From the NCBI GenBank assembly GCA_044351045.1, contig JBILGM010000009.1, positions 8,567 through 72,566 on the forward strand: a stretch of 64,000 nucleotides of DNA, written 5' to 3'. Below are positions 50,859 through 59,832 of the stretch, in pieces (position 1 is the stretch's first letter; each line of letters starts with the position of its first letter). The translations under genes and the position numbers were made by a program. Below the pieces are notes generated by a model that was not told where the DNA came from, did no database searches, and worked only from the letters and a program-made list of their open reading frames with translations. The stretch comes from UBA6136 sp044351045 (GTDB taxonomy: Bacteria; Pseudomonadota; Gammaproteobacteria; Methylococcales; Methylococcaceae).

Positions 50859-53108
50859 TCAGCGAGACAGTTCAGTCCGCAGTTCAAGCAGGCCCGTATC
50901 GAAAGGGGCTGTTTTCAGGCCCTTGTTGACGCGGTTGAGCGCCTCTTTTTTCTTGCCTATGGCATTCAGCGCCACGGCGTAGACGTAAAGAAAGCGGGTG
51001 TTGTCTGGGGCCAGTTCAGCGGCTGTGCGCAGAGATGGCAGGGCCTCCGTCAGCTTTTTTTGCCGAACCAGGAGCAGCCCCAGGCTATGCTGCAAAGCCG
51101 CGGCCGCGGGGTAGTGGTCCAGCGCATCACGCAGCAAGCTTTCGCCCTCAGCATCCCTGCCACTTTGGCGATAGAGATCACCTAGGTTCATGATCGCGGG
51201 GATCCAGCCCGGATCGATGGCCAAGGCTTCCCGATAGGCGTGCTCGGCACCGGTAACATCCCCCTTGGCGCTGAGAAAGTTACCCAGGTTCACCTGAGAA
51301 CCCGGTTCGTCGGCATTAAGCCGCTGGGCGGCCAGGTATTCCGCGCTGGCCAGGTCGAAGTCGGCCCGCTCGTCCGCTGGAACCTGATCGCGTGAGACAT
51401 CGGCCAGCGTTTCTGCCGCCAGAGCCCGAACCACCCGCACCGGATCACGCAGGCGCCCATGCGCGGCCTCCCAGCGTTGTTCCGGAGGGACGGCATCCGT
51501 TGCCTCAAGCGCCGCTGCCCGAACCAGGGGATCGGCATCCTGCATGGCCTGAGCCAGACCGGGAAAGCTATCTGGTGTCAGCCGTTGCCCCAGGGCCTCC
51601 GCCGCCGTTGCCCGGGCGATGGCGGGTTGATCCTTGGTTTGAAGCAGCGCCTCAAGCCGAGACACGGCATCCGCCGCTCCGGTTCTGGCGGCATGCAGCG
51701 TCTCCGCATAGTCCTGATACCCTTTGGGATCATGGCCCAGCCGCTGTTTCAGCGCCGCGGCCGCCCAAGCGGGTGACTGGTCGGTGTGGCATTGATTGCA
51801 AGCATTGGGGGTGCCGATTTTGACAGAGAGATCGGGACGCGGAATCCGCAAGCTGTGATCACGTCGGGGATCGACGACCATGTAGAGTTTGGCGGGCATG
51901 TGGCACTCGACGCACTGGCTGGCGCTAGAACCCGCCGCATGAAAATGATGGGACGGCGTATCGAAGCGATCGGACGCATGACACTGCAGACACAGGCCAT
52001 TTCCCTCAGCCCTCAGTTTCAGGCTGTGCGGCTCGTGGCAGTCGGTGCAGGTTACGCCGGCGTGATGCATCCGGCTTTGCAGGAAGGACCCGTACTCGTA
52101 AACCTCGCCGTCAATCTGACCATCGGCGTGGTACAGACCCGTGCTGAGTACCGCCGGCAAATGGCTGTTCATCAGCGGATCGCCCGGCCTGACATCCGCG
52201 AACCACTGGCCCCGCCGCGAGTGGCACCGCGCGCAGGTTTCGATCTCCTGGTTGGTCGTTTGAGGGGATTCCCGGGTAGCACTGCCCGTGGTGGGATTGA
52301 TGGGCCAGTGAGCCCCTTTGCGCTCATCGAGTTGGACGACCAGGCCGTGTGTCCGAGCGTCTATCGACTCGTAACCCGGCGTTTTATTGACCAGGGCGAC
52401 ATGCTGAGAGCCAGGCCCATGACAGGCCTCGCAGGCGACATCGATGTCCGCCCAGGTCGTGTGGTAACCATGGGTGGCTTCATCGTAGTTTTTCTTGAGC
52501 TCGGTGGAATGACATTCGGCACACATGAAATTCCAGTTCTGCGAGAGCTTGGTCCAGTGCAGCTCATCCCGATAGTCGATTTTTTCATGGGGATACAGAT
52601 GGAACCAGCGCTGACCGCCCTCCGCCACTGAGCGGCTGTCCCAGGCGATGGACAGCGCCTGAAGGCGCCCGCCGGGCAGTTCGATCAGGTATTGCTGCAG
52701 CGGGGTAACGCCGAAGGTGTACTTGATCTCGAAATCGGCCAGCTTTCCGTCCGCCCCATCGGTGCGCACCATGAACCGGCCGTCCTGACGAAAGAATTCC
52801 GATACCACGCCATCCTTGCTGAAGGTGTCATGGTTAAAGTGCCCCAGCACCGTCTGCTCGTTCGCCTCCTGCATCGCCAGATCATGATGCGAGCCTTGCC
52901 AGCGCCGGTCCTGTTCGGCATGGCAACCGGCACAGGTTGCGCGCCCGACGAAGCTGGGCGGCGGGGTGACGGCATGACTTGAGGCAAGCTGAGTGTCCGT
53001 CGCGGTTTGGGTCAGCCAATAAACCCTGGCCGCAGACAGCGCTAGCGCCATAAGCAATGCGAACACGCCTATCGCGATGAGGCGGCGATGGCGGGGGGTC
53101 TCGAACAT
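50859..53108 (-). CDS. Octahaem c-type cytochrome with TPR domain
   Basis: A 749-residue exported protein with an N-terminal anchor or signal (LIAIGVFALLMALALSAARV). Eight CxxCH haem motifs are visible: CAGCH (C59), CAECH, CEACH, CARCH, CTDCH, CLQCH, CVECH and CNQCH. The haem part (about 50-445) belongs to the cytochrome c554-related group. A helical HEAT-like segment and then TPR repeats (VNLGNFLSAKGDVTGAEHAY, GDLYRQSGRDAEGESLLRDA) fill the C-terminal 200 residues. It should act in periplasmic electron transfer, with the TPR part as protein-docking module. No catalytic subunit is adjacent; a beta-barrel protein is encoded immediately upstream on the same strand. Confidence 0.92.
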   Translation of the reverse strand: MFETPRHRRLIAIGVFALLMALALSAARVYWLTQTATDTQLASSHAVTPPPSFVGRATCAGCHAEQDRRWQGSHHDLAMQEANEQTVLGHFNHDTFSKDGVVSEFFRQDGRFMVRTDGADGKLADFEIKYTFGVTPLQQYLIELPGGRLQALSIAWDSRSVAEGGQRWFHLYPHEKIDYRDELHWTKLSQNWNFMCAECHSTELKKNYDEATHGYHTTWADIDVACEACHGPGSQHVALVNKTPGYESIDARTHGLVVQLDERKGAHWPINPTTGSATRESPQTTNQEIETCARCHSRRGQWFADVRPGDPLMNSHLPAVLSTGLYHADGQIDGEVYEYGSFLQSRMHHAGVTCTDCHEPHSLKLRAEGNGLCLQCHASDRFDTPSHHFHAAGSSASQCVECHMPAKLYMVVDPRRDHSLRIPRPDLSVKIGTPNACNQCHTDQSPAWAAAALKQRLGHDPKGYQDYAETLHAARTGAADAVSRLEALLQTKDQPAIARATAAEALGQRLTPDSFPGLAQAMQDADPLVRAAALEATDAVPPEQRWEAAHGRLRDPVRVVRALAAETLADVSRDQVPADERADFDLASAEYLAAQRLNADEPGSQVNLGNFLSAKGDVTGAEHAYREALAIDPGWIPAIMNLGDLYRQSGRDAEGESLLRDALDHYPAAAALQHSLGLLLVRQKKLTEALPSLRTAAELAPDNTRFLYVYAVALNAIGKKKEALNRVNKGLKTAPFDTGLLELRTELSR

Positions 53109-53136
53109 CTTTTTTCTTCGGCAGCAGCGCCAGCAT

Positions 53137-54006
53137 TTACCAATAGCCGCTGAAGCCGATAAACGGGCCGTTCAACAAAGCATTGGTCGAGGCCGGTCCG
53201 CCCTTGTCGACATTGTATTTCAGGGCCTTGTAGCCCAGCTCGACGGAAATGGGCACGTCAAACGCTGAAAGGCGATAACCGACCATGCCCAGGACCCCGC
53301 CTGTGAAATTGACGTTCTGCGCGCCAAAGCCACCGACATTGCCATCCACCATCATGAAGATCTCCGGATTGAAATCGACAAGAAAGCGGCCACCGAGGAT
53401 GGGGCTGGTGAAGCTTTGACTGCTTGAAAACTGGCGCTCGGAGAGGCCGAGCGGACCGGCCACCGTGATGCTGTTATCGAGCCAGAGGGTTCTTGCCCCG
53501 GCGTAGAGGTCCAGCCGATTCGGGCGCTTCTTGCCATGCCAGCCCGGGATCTCGGCCGCCGTGGGCCCAAACAGTCGGTAGGTCAAGCCATAGTCCATCA
53601 AGCCCAGGGCGCTATCCAGTCCATTACTCACGGGACTGAAACGCGGTTTGAGCGCCAGGTCGACATAATTGCCATCGAGGAAAAACCCTACCCGGTCGTA
53701 ATGGGCCTCCGCCCGCCCCATGAAGCCGACCGGAAAACGCCGTGACTTGCTGTTGATGTCCAGAAAGCTGGCATCGATGGAGCGGCTGGAAGGACCGACG
53801 TTGTAATTACCCGTCGCACCGGCCAGCCAGGTATAGACCGACAGGTTGAAGCCCCAGGGGGAGGTCGGGGTGATGGGGGCGGCGCTGGGTGAAGTCGGTA
53901 GGGTCGCGGCCGTTGTTTCCGGCAGAGGCGGTGCGGCGGGGGCGGCGAAGGAAACGCTGAGAATTAAGGACGATAAAGCACCTGCGCGTAGAAAACCGGA
54001 CTTCAT
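53137..54006 (-). CDS. Outer-membrane beta-barrel protein
   Basis: A 289-residue protein with a signal peptide (GALSSLILSVSFAAPAAPPL) and a Pro/Thr-rich linker, then alternating hydrophobic strands such as WGFNLSVYTWLAGATGNYNV, VGFFLDGNYVDLAL and LDLYAGARTLWLDNS, ending with an aromatic residue (FIGFSGYW). That terminal aromatic is the usual outer-membrane insertion signal. I do not recognise a named family. It lies 28 bases upstream of the octahaem cytochrome gene and is likely co-transcribed. Confidence 0.8.
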   Translation of the reverse strand: MKSGFLRAGALSSLILSVSFAAPAAPPLPETTAATLPTSPSAAPITPTSPWGFNLSVYTWLAGATGNYNVGPSSRSIDASFLDINSKSRRFPVGFMGRAEAHYDRVGFFLDGNYVDLALKPRFSPVSNGLDSALGLMDYGLTYRLFGPTAAEIPGWHGKKRPNRLDLYAGARTLWLDNSITVAGPLGLSERQFSSSQSFTSPILGGRFLVDFNPEIFMMVDGNVGGFGAQNVNFTGGVLGMVGYRLSAFDVPISVELGYKALKYNVDKGGPASTNALLNGPFIGFSGYW

Positions 54007-54052
54007 ATAACGTTCCCGGAAAAGTCAAAAAATAGAAAGAAATGAGTAAATG

Positions 54053-55063
54053 TCAACGGGACTTGGGCGGAGCCGGAAATACCGTCTTCCAGTCTTTTTG
54101 CTGGCTGACCAGGACCCAGCCGCGTTTCGGTGCCTCGTCGAGCCCCCGGTCCAGTTTTCCGAACGGGGACTGACGATCGTAGGCGGCTTCGCGTTCGGCG
54201 TCGTCATGATGAACGATCACCCCCAGACGAGGGTGCGGGGCGGAAGTCGTCCACTCCAACATCTCGAAGTCGCCATCCGAATTACCAAACGCCACCATCG
54301 GCCGCCGCCCGATCAGCTGGTAGATGCCAACGGGCTTGCCCGCCTTGTCATTGATGAAATCCATCTCGGGCAACCGGATCAGCGCCGACTTGCCGCTTTC
54401 GTTTGAATACTTCACCTTGATCCGGCTGCCGATCACCTGCTCGGGGGGGATGCCGTAAACCTTTTCCACCCAGGGGCGCATGAACTCGACGCCGCCACCC
54501 GAGACGATGTAGGTCTTGAAACCATTTGCCCGGAGGTAAGCCAGGACTTCCAGCATGGGTTGGTAGACGAGTTCGGTGTAGGGACGGTGGTACTTGGGGT
54601 GGCGGGCGGTGGCTAGCCAGTCGCGGACGATGCCCTCGAATGCCTCGGTGGTCATGCCGGCATGGCTGGCCATGATCAGCTCTACCAGGCCATGCATGTC
54701 GGAGGCTTGCAGAGCCGCCTCATCACCCTCCAGCACGGCCTTGAAGGGGGGTGTAACCTTCCATTCCGGGTGTTCCGGCGCCAACTGGCGGACGCGATCG
54801 AGGGCAAAGGCCAACTGGACGTACATGGGCTGTTCCGACCAGAGCGTGCCATCGTTATCGAAGACGGCGATGCGCTCACTCGGCGGCACGTAATCCGGTC
54901 CGCCCTTTTTGGTCACTTTGGCGACAAAGCCGACAAGGGCTTCTTTGCTGGGGCCTTGGTTCCAGGAAGGCAGCGGATCGGCTGCCTGGACGGCGGCCAC
55001 AGGGACCCATGCCAACAGAAAAACGAGGGCCAGACCGGCCCGCCAGTTGCGGTGATGTCTCAT
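54053..55063 (-). CDS. Exported HAD-superfamily phosphatase
   Basis: A 336-residue protein with a signal peptide (WRAGLALVFLLAWVPVAAVQ) and a SerB-like HAD domain. HAD motifs: IAVFDNDGTLW (motif I, DxDxT), YIVSGGGVEFM (motif II), a Lys in the SNESGKSALIR region and FGNSDGDFEML (motif IV). It should be a periplasmic phosphatase. The start at 55063 (MRHHRNW) gives a normal signal peptide; 55084 is an alternative. It lies in a minus-strand row with the beta-barrel and aldehyde dehydrogenase genes. Confidence 0.88.
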   Translation of the reverse strand: MRHHRNWRAGLALVFLLAWVPVAAVQAADPLPSWNQGPSKEALVGFVAKVTKKGGPDYVPPSERIAVFDNDGTLWSEQPMYVQLAFALDRVRQLAPEHPEWKVTPPFKAVLEGDEAALQASDMHGLVELIMASHAGMTTEAFEGIVRDWLATARHPKYHRPYTELVYQPMLEVLAYLRANGFKTYIVSGGGVEFMRPWVEKVYGIPPEQVIGSRIKVKYSNESGKSALIRLPEMDFINDKAGKPVGIYQLIGRRPMVAFGNSDGDFEMLEWTTSAPHPRLGVIVHHDDAEREAAYDRQSPFGKLDRGLDEAPKRGWVLVSQQKDWKTVFPAPPKSR

Positions 55064-55123
55064 GAGCTTGTCCTTACCATCCAACAGTTGATCTGCCCGC
55101 GCTGCGTTTTCAGCCGGGAAACA

Positions 55124-56572
55124 CTATCTGAGAAGCCACTTGAAGAGCCAGGCCTGGATGCCCCGGCCATAAGGGGGATACATGAACTTCATCGAGTTCA
55201 GCCGGCCCTTGATGAGGACGGACTTGGCCTTTGACATCGTCAGGAAACCCTCATGAGCATGGTAATGGCCCATGCCAGAAGGCCCGACGCCGCCAAAAGG
55301 CAGATCATCAATGCCGACCTGAAGCAAGGCCTCGTTAATCGCCATCGACCCGGCATGGGTGCGGGTCATGACCTGTTCCTGCAAGGCCTTGTCGTAGGTA
55401 AAGAGGTACAGCGCCAGGGGGCGCGGTCGCTGCCGGACATAATCCAGCGCCTGCTCCATCAAATCGTAGGGGATAACCGGCAAGATCGGCCCAAACAGCT
55501 CTTCCTGCATCAGCGTCATCTCCTCGGTCACTTCCGTCACCAGATGCGTGGCCATCCGGAAGCTGCCGTCAGTGATCGTCTCATCGCTGACCTTGCGAAT
55601 CACCGCGCCTTTTTCTTCCGCGTCCTTCAGCCAGCTGTGCAGTCGCTGGTAGTGGCGCTCGTTGATGATGCTGGTGACATCGGGGTTACCGTTCAGCGTC
55701 GGGTATAACCGCCGGAAGGTATCGACGTAGGCGTCCAGCAAGGCGCCCATTTTGCCTCGCGGCACCAGCAGATAATCGGGCGCCACACAGGTCTGACCGG
55801 CATTGAAGGATTTGGCAAACACCAGCCGCTCGATGATATCCGCCAGCGGAATATCATCGGCGATGATGGCCGGCGATTTGCCGCCCAACTCCAGCGTCAC
55901 CGGCGTCAGGTTATTCGCCGCCGCGCGCATCACATGACGACCGACCGGAATGGAGCCGGTAAACAGCAAATGATCGAAGGGCAATTCGGAAAAGGCCTTG
56001 GCCACATCCGCCTCCCCGGTGATCACGGCCACGTGGTTTTCCGGAAAACCCTCACGCAGCATGTCTGCCAGCACCGCGGCGGTGCGTGGCGTAAATTCGG
56101 ACATTTTGATCAGTGCCCGGTTACCGGCGGCCAGCGCCGCGATCAGCGGCTCTATCGCTAGATTCACCGGATAATTGAAGGGCACCATGATGCCGACCAC
56201 GCCCATTGGCTGATAGACCACGCGGGCGCTGGCGGGCTGGAATTGCAGGCCGACATGGCGCCGGCTGGGGCGCATCCAGCGCCTCAGCCGCTTCAATACG
56301 TAACCAATCTGTTCCACACAGGGAATGACTTCCGCGATCAATGTCTCGGTCGGTGAGCGTGCCGTAAAGTCGGTGTTGATCGCAGCGGCGATAGCGTCCT
56401 TGTGCTTCAGCAGCAGCGTCCGAAGCGTCAGCAAGTGCTGACGGCGGGCCTCAAACGATGGCATGGGGACTCGTGCAAAGGTCTCCTGTTGCTGGCTGAA
56501 CAACTGGTTGAGCCGGCGCTGCTCCGCGCTGGAATCCTGGCTTTCAGAGAGTGGTTGCAATTTTGCGCTCAT
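55124..56572 (-). CDS. Coniferyl-aldehyde-type dehydrogenase
   Basis: A 482-residue NAD(P)-dependent aldehyde dehydrogenase. The active-site Cys is C262 (FNAGQTCVAPDYLL), the general base E228 (VTLELGGKSP), and VGIMVPFNYPVNLAIEPLIA is the cofactor-side loop. Its short length and C-terminal region (FGGVGPSGMGHYHAHEGFLT) match the coniferyl aldehyde dehydrogenase (CalB) and fatty-aldehyde-type subgroup, often membrane-associated through a hydrophobic tail, here WLFKWLLR. The physiological aldehyde is not defined by sequence. Confidence 0.9.
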   Translation of the reverse strand: MSAKLQPLSESQDSSAEQRRLNQLFSQQQETFARVPMPSFEARRQHLLTLRTLLLKHKDAIAAAINTDFTARSPTETLIAEVIPCVEQIGYVLKRLRRWMRPSRRHVGLQFQPASARVVYQPMGVVGIMVPFNYPVNLAIEPLIAALAAGNRALIKMSEFTPRTAAVLADMLREGFPENHVAVITGEADVAKAFSELPFDHLLFTGSIPVGRHVMRAAANNLTPVTLELGGKSPAIIADDIPLADIIERLVFAKSFNAGQTCVAPDYLLVPRGKMGALLDAYVDTFRRLYPTLNGNPDVTSIINERHYQRLHSWLKDAEEKGAVIRKVSDETITDGSFRMATHLVTEVTEEMTLMQEELFGPILPVIPYDLMEQALDYVRQRPRPLALYLFTYDKALQEQVMTRTHAGSMAINEALLQVGIDDLPFGGVGPSGMGHYHAHEGFLTMSKAKSVLIKGRLNSMKFMYPPYGRGIQAWLFKWLLR

Positions 56573-56601
56573 GGTGGAACCCCTGTGGCCGTAAAAGCTC
56601 G

Positions 56602-56985
56602 TTATTCATCTTCGCGCGTGTACACCCAATAGGCGACGGGCACCAGGGCCAGTTCGGCAAGGATGTAGAAGATCAGCAGCGATGAAGACGGCACGCCCTC
56701 GGCCATTAAACTGATGAAGCGGCCGCTGACCAGACCGCCGGCAAACAGCCCGGCTACCAGTATGGCGACATTCCGCAAGGGTGCATGGAACGCCGCATAC
56801 AGCCAGAACCCGCCGAGCGCCAGGTAAAGCCCCATGACCGCGCGCAAAATGTGGGCGATATTGGCGTCGAGTTCCGACAACCCAAGGAAAGTGCGACCGA
56901 ACCATTGCGGGCTGACGCCATAAAGCAGGGCAATGACGGTGACCATGGCAAAGGCCACGATCAGGAAGGTTTTTTTGATATTCAT
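56602..56985 (-). CDS. DUF4345-like small membrane protein
   Basis: A 127-residue membrane protein with four hydrophobic helices (KTFLIVAFAMVTVIALLYGV, ILRAVMGLYLALGGFWLYAA, NVAILVAGLFAGGLVSGRFI, LLIFYILAELALVPVAYWVY). The pattern, with the RxxxGLYLALGxFW core, is that of DUF4345. Role unknown. It lies between the aldehyde dehydrogenase and NAD-binding genes on the same strand with gaps of about 30 bases, so probably in one transcript. Confidence 0.82.
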   Translation of the reverse strand: MNIKKTFLIVAFAMVTVIALLYGVSPQWFGRTFLGLSELDANIAHILRAVMGLYLALGGFWLYAAFHAPLRNVAILVAGLFAGGLVSGRFISLMAEGVPSSSLLIFYILAELALVPVAYWVYTREDE

Positions 56986-57018
56986 GGGTTCAGAGTCCGA
57001 CTGGGTGGGTTAACAGGG

Positions 57019-57657
57019 TCAGTCCCTGATGAGTTCCGATTCAATGATCCTGACCCCGGGCGTTGCTTCAAAGCAGGCGCTCAGCAGCGACCGCGCCACC
57101 GACTCGGTGGTGACGGCGTGATAGCGCCGGGGCAGCAGAGAGGACAAATGCTGGCCGACCCAGAGTCCGAAAGACTCCAGCGGACGGTTCTGTGAACGTG
57201 GGCCACCGATCAGCAGGGCCGGTCGGATAAGGGCCAATGAAGAAAAATCCAGATGGCGAAGATCGCGCTCCGTCTCGCCCTTGACGCGGAGGTAGAACAT
57301 CCACGACGCCGGGTTTGCGCCCAGCGAGGACACCAGACCGAAGACCGGCGACCCGGCTTGCCGGGCCAGTTGGGCCGCAGCCAGGACGTAGTCGTGATCG
57401 ACCCGGTAAAACCCGGCCCTGGATTTGGCCTGTCTCAGTGTCGTGCCCACGGCACAGCACACGAAATCCGCTTTCCACCCGCGCGCATCAGCCGGTAGCG
57501 CCTCGAAATCGACGACGGGATTGTCCAGTTTGGGATGGGTGGGGAGGGGTCGCCGAGTGGGCGCCACGACCCTGGCAATGTGGGGGTGGGCTAAAGCCTG
57601 AGCCAGAAGAGACTGCCCGACCTGGCCGGTTGCGCCCAAAATCAGAGCCGTTTTCAC
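57019..57657 (-). CDS. NAD(P)-binding protein, HTATIP2-like atypical SDR
   Basis: A 212-residue Rossmann protein starting TALILGATGQVGQSLLAQAL (GxxGxxG loop). Later segments CCAVGTTLRQAKSRAGFYRV and LVSSLGANPASWMFYLRVKG, with the YxxxK pair (YLRVK), resemble the HTATIP2/YwnB-type atypical SDRs. These bind NAD(P)H; some act as oxidoreductases, others as sensors. Function here is not known; it is in the same minus-strand row as the aldehyde dehydrogenase. Confidence 0.85.
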   Translation of the reverse strand: MKTALILGATGQVGQSLLAQALAHPHIARVVAPTRRPLPTHPKLDNPVVDFEALPADARGWKADFVCCAVGTTLRQAKSRAGFYRVDHDYVLAAAQLARQAGSPVFGLVSSLGANPASWMFYLRVKGETERDLRHLDFSSLALIRPALLIGGPRSQNRPLESFGLWVGQHLSSLLPRRYHAVTTESVARSLLSACFEATPGVRIIESELIRD

Positions 57658-57737
57658 AATGTGCTGTTCTCGTAAATAAGCAGGGCGAACCCACGGGCTT
57701 CAACCGCCCGTATGGATCGCCCTTAAGCGGAAGCCGC

Positions 57738-59282
57738 TTAGTTGCCGCTCGGGTGACCCTTGGTCACGGCTTCCATCACGTTGTCGAGATTGAAGCTGCC
57801 CGGCTTCTGGCGTGGGGGAAACTCCTTGAAGCTCTGCAGCCATTGCCCGACATAGCCCGCGGCCGGCGCGATCATGAACATGTGTTCGACGAACCAGCGG
57901 TCATAATCCATGCCGATGTCCTGCGCCAGTTCAAAGGGATCCATGCGCAGATTGGTGAGGAAGGGCGCACGCAATTTCTCGAAAGGTTCCAGCCAGACAT
58001 GCAGTCCATGGGCGTTCTGCTTCAGGAAGGTGGCTTTCCAGTCGTCATAACGCAGGGCGGCCACACTGCCGTCATCGGTCCAGTAGATGAATTCCTTGCG
58101 CGGCCAGGCGCCTTCGCCCTTGAGGGCCGGCATCAGGTTATAGCCGTCCAGGTGAACCTTGTACTTTTCGCTACCGACCTTTTTGCCTTTCTTCAAATCT
58201 TCGACCACGGTGGTATCGCCGACAGCGGCCAACAGCGTGGGGACCATGTCCTCATGGGCCCCGATGTCATTGATGACCGTGCCGGGCTTGATGACGCCGG
58301 GCCAGCGAATGACCGTGGGCACGCGGTAGCCGCCTTCCCACTGGGTGTTCTTCTCGCCGCGGAACATGGTGGTGCCGCCGTCCGGCCAGGAGAAGGATTC
58401 CGAGCCATTGTCGGTGGAATACATGACGATGGTGTTGTTATCCAGCCCCAACTCCTTCAGCTTGTCGAGCAGCTGACCCACGTGGCCATCATGCTCGACC
58501 ATCCCGTCGGCGTAGGTGCCATAGGGCGTCTTGCCTTTTGATTCCGGCTTCAGGTGGGTGAAAATGTGCATCCGGGTGGAGTTCCACCAGAGGAAGAACG
58601 GCTTGTCTGCCTTCTTGGCGCGGTCCATGAAACCCAGCGCGGCCACGGTGACTTCGTCATCCACCGTTTCCATGCGTTTCTTGGTCAGCGGACCGGTATC
58701 CTCGATCTTGCCGTCGGCAAAGCTGTGGATCACACCGCGCGGGCCGAATTTCTTCTTCATTTCCGGATCTTTGAAATAATCGGGGTGCTCGGGCTCCTCT
58801 TCCGCATTCAGGTGGTAGAGGTTGCCGAAGAACTCATCGAAGCCGTGGGCGGTCGGCAGCATCTCATCACGGTCACCCAAGTGGTTCTTGCCGAATTGAC
58901 CGGTCATGTAACCCTGCGCCTTGAGCAGGGTCGCCAGGGTCGGATCTTCCTTCTTCATGCCTTCGGGTGCGCCGGGCAAGCCGACCTTGGTGAGACCGGT
59001 ACGAATCGGCGACTGACCCGTAATGAAAGCCGCCCGTCCGGCGGTGCAGCTTTGCTGGCCATACCAGTCGGTGAACTTGGCGCCTTCCTGGGCGATGCGG
59101 TCGATGTTCGGGGTTTTGTAACCCATCATGCCCATGTTGTAGGCGCTGACGTTGAATTGGCCAATGTCATCACCCCAGATCACCAGGATATTGGGTTTAT
59201 CCGAGGCAGCCCGGGTAATCATGGGGACCGCGAGGGCCAGGCCCAGCAGCCAGAGTCGGCGGGTGGTCGTGGATGCTTTCAT
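57738..59282 (-). CDS. Arylsulfatase, exported
   Basis: A 514-residue type I sulfatase with a signal peptide (LWLLGLALAVPMITRAAS). The sulfatase signature is CTAGR (C79-R83); C79 would be turned into formylglycine, which needs a separate maturation enzyme not seen in the window. Metal ligands include GDDIGQFN near the N-terminus and the DNGSES segment; GKNHLGD holds the conserved Lys and His. The enzyme hydrolyses sulfate esters in the periplasm. It begins the minus-strand row that ends with the octahaem cytochrome. A sulfate-type SulP gene lies 7 kb away, but any link is speculative. Confidence 0.93.
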   Translation of the reverse strand: MKASTTTRRLWLLGLALAVPMITRAASDKPNILVIWGDDIGQFNVSAYNMGMMGYKTPNIDRIAQEGAKFTDWYGQQSCTAGRAAFITGQSPIRTGLTKVGLPGAPEGMKKEDPTLATLLKAQGYMTGQFGKNHLGDRDEMLPTAHGFDEFFGNLYHLNAEEEPEHPDYFKDPEMKKKFGPRGVIHSFADGKIEDTGPLTKKRMETVDDEVTVAALGFMDRAKKADKPFFLWWNSTRMHIFTHLKPESKGKTPYGTYADGMVEHDGHVGQLLDKLKELGLDNNTIVMYSTDNGSESFSWPDGGTTMFRGEKNTQWEGGYRVPTVIRWPGVIKPGTVINDIGAHEDMVPTLLAAVGDTTVVEDLKKGKKVGSEKYKVHLDGYNLMPALKGEGAWPRKEFIYWTDDGSVAALRYDDWKATFLKQNAHGLHVWLEPFEKLRAPFLTNLRMDPFELAQDIGMDYDRWFVEHMFMIAPAAGYVGQWLQSFKEFPPRQKPGSFNLDNVMEAVTKGHPSGN

Positions 59283-59526
59283 GAATGGGAGGTCTCCTTG
59301 TGGAATGGATCAGTCAATGATGGGCAAAGCCGGCCGGCATTATAGGACAAAAGCCGTGTTTCAAAAGGTGGCCTGTAAACCCATGGCGACATGGGTGTTC
59401 ATGATTGAGCCGGAACTGACATTCTCCGAGCGCCGGGAATGCTGAACAGGGTGTCGTACACTAAATGAGAGCGCACTTTCCTCTAACCTGCCCCAAGCGA
59501 TCATCAGAAGTCGTCCATTGAAATCC

Positions 59527-59832
59527 ATGAGCCCTGAACCATTCATCGCCAACTGGAAAGCTAACGCCCTCCCCAAGCGGGCCGGCGCACAGCCGTTGTT
59601 CAGCGACCTCTGCGAATGGCTGGGCGTCGACAAACCAAGTGACTCGGACAACTATTGCTTCGAACGGGGTGCCAAAAAGACTGGTGAGGGCGGGGCCGAT
59701 CGAGTGAGCTACTGGTTCGAGAAAGCCCGCGCCCACGTCGCCGCCGGAGCAGGCCATAGCCAGCCGGTGGTCGTGATTCATCCGCTGAATCAGGCGCGGA
59801 CGGACCAAACGGTTGGCAGGAAAAAGCCGTGA
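59527..59832 (+). pseudogene. Internally deleted type IIG restriction-methyltransferase remnant
   Basis: A 101-codon frame whose first 50 residues (FIANWKANALPKRAGAQPLF, then LCEWLGVDKPSDSDNYCFER, GAKKTGE) match the N-terminal domain of MmeI-like type IIG restriction-modification enzymes. It then jumps to RVSYWFEKARAHVAAG, which in those proteins (about 900 residues) comes from the methyltransferase domain some hundreds of residues later. A short unrelated end follows. The most likely reading is a large in-frame deletion that joined two distant parts, leaving neither nuclease nor methylase. The stop overlaps the GTG start of the next gene. Confidence 0.7.

Noticed and set aside
57315..58541. 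408-codon plus-strand frame opposite the arylsulfatase gene
   Set aside because: It is a shadow of the two minus-strand genes, with atypical composition and no start context.
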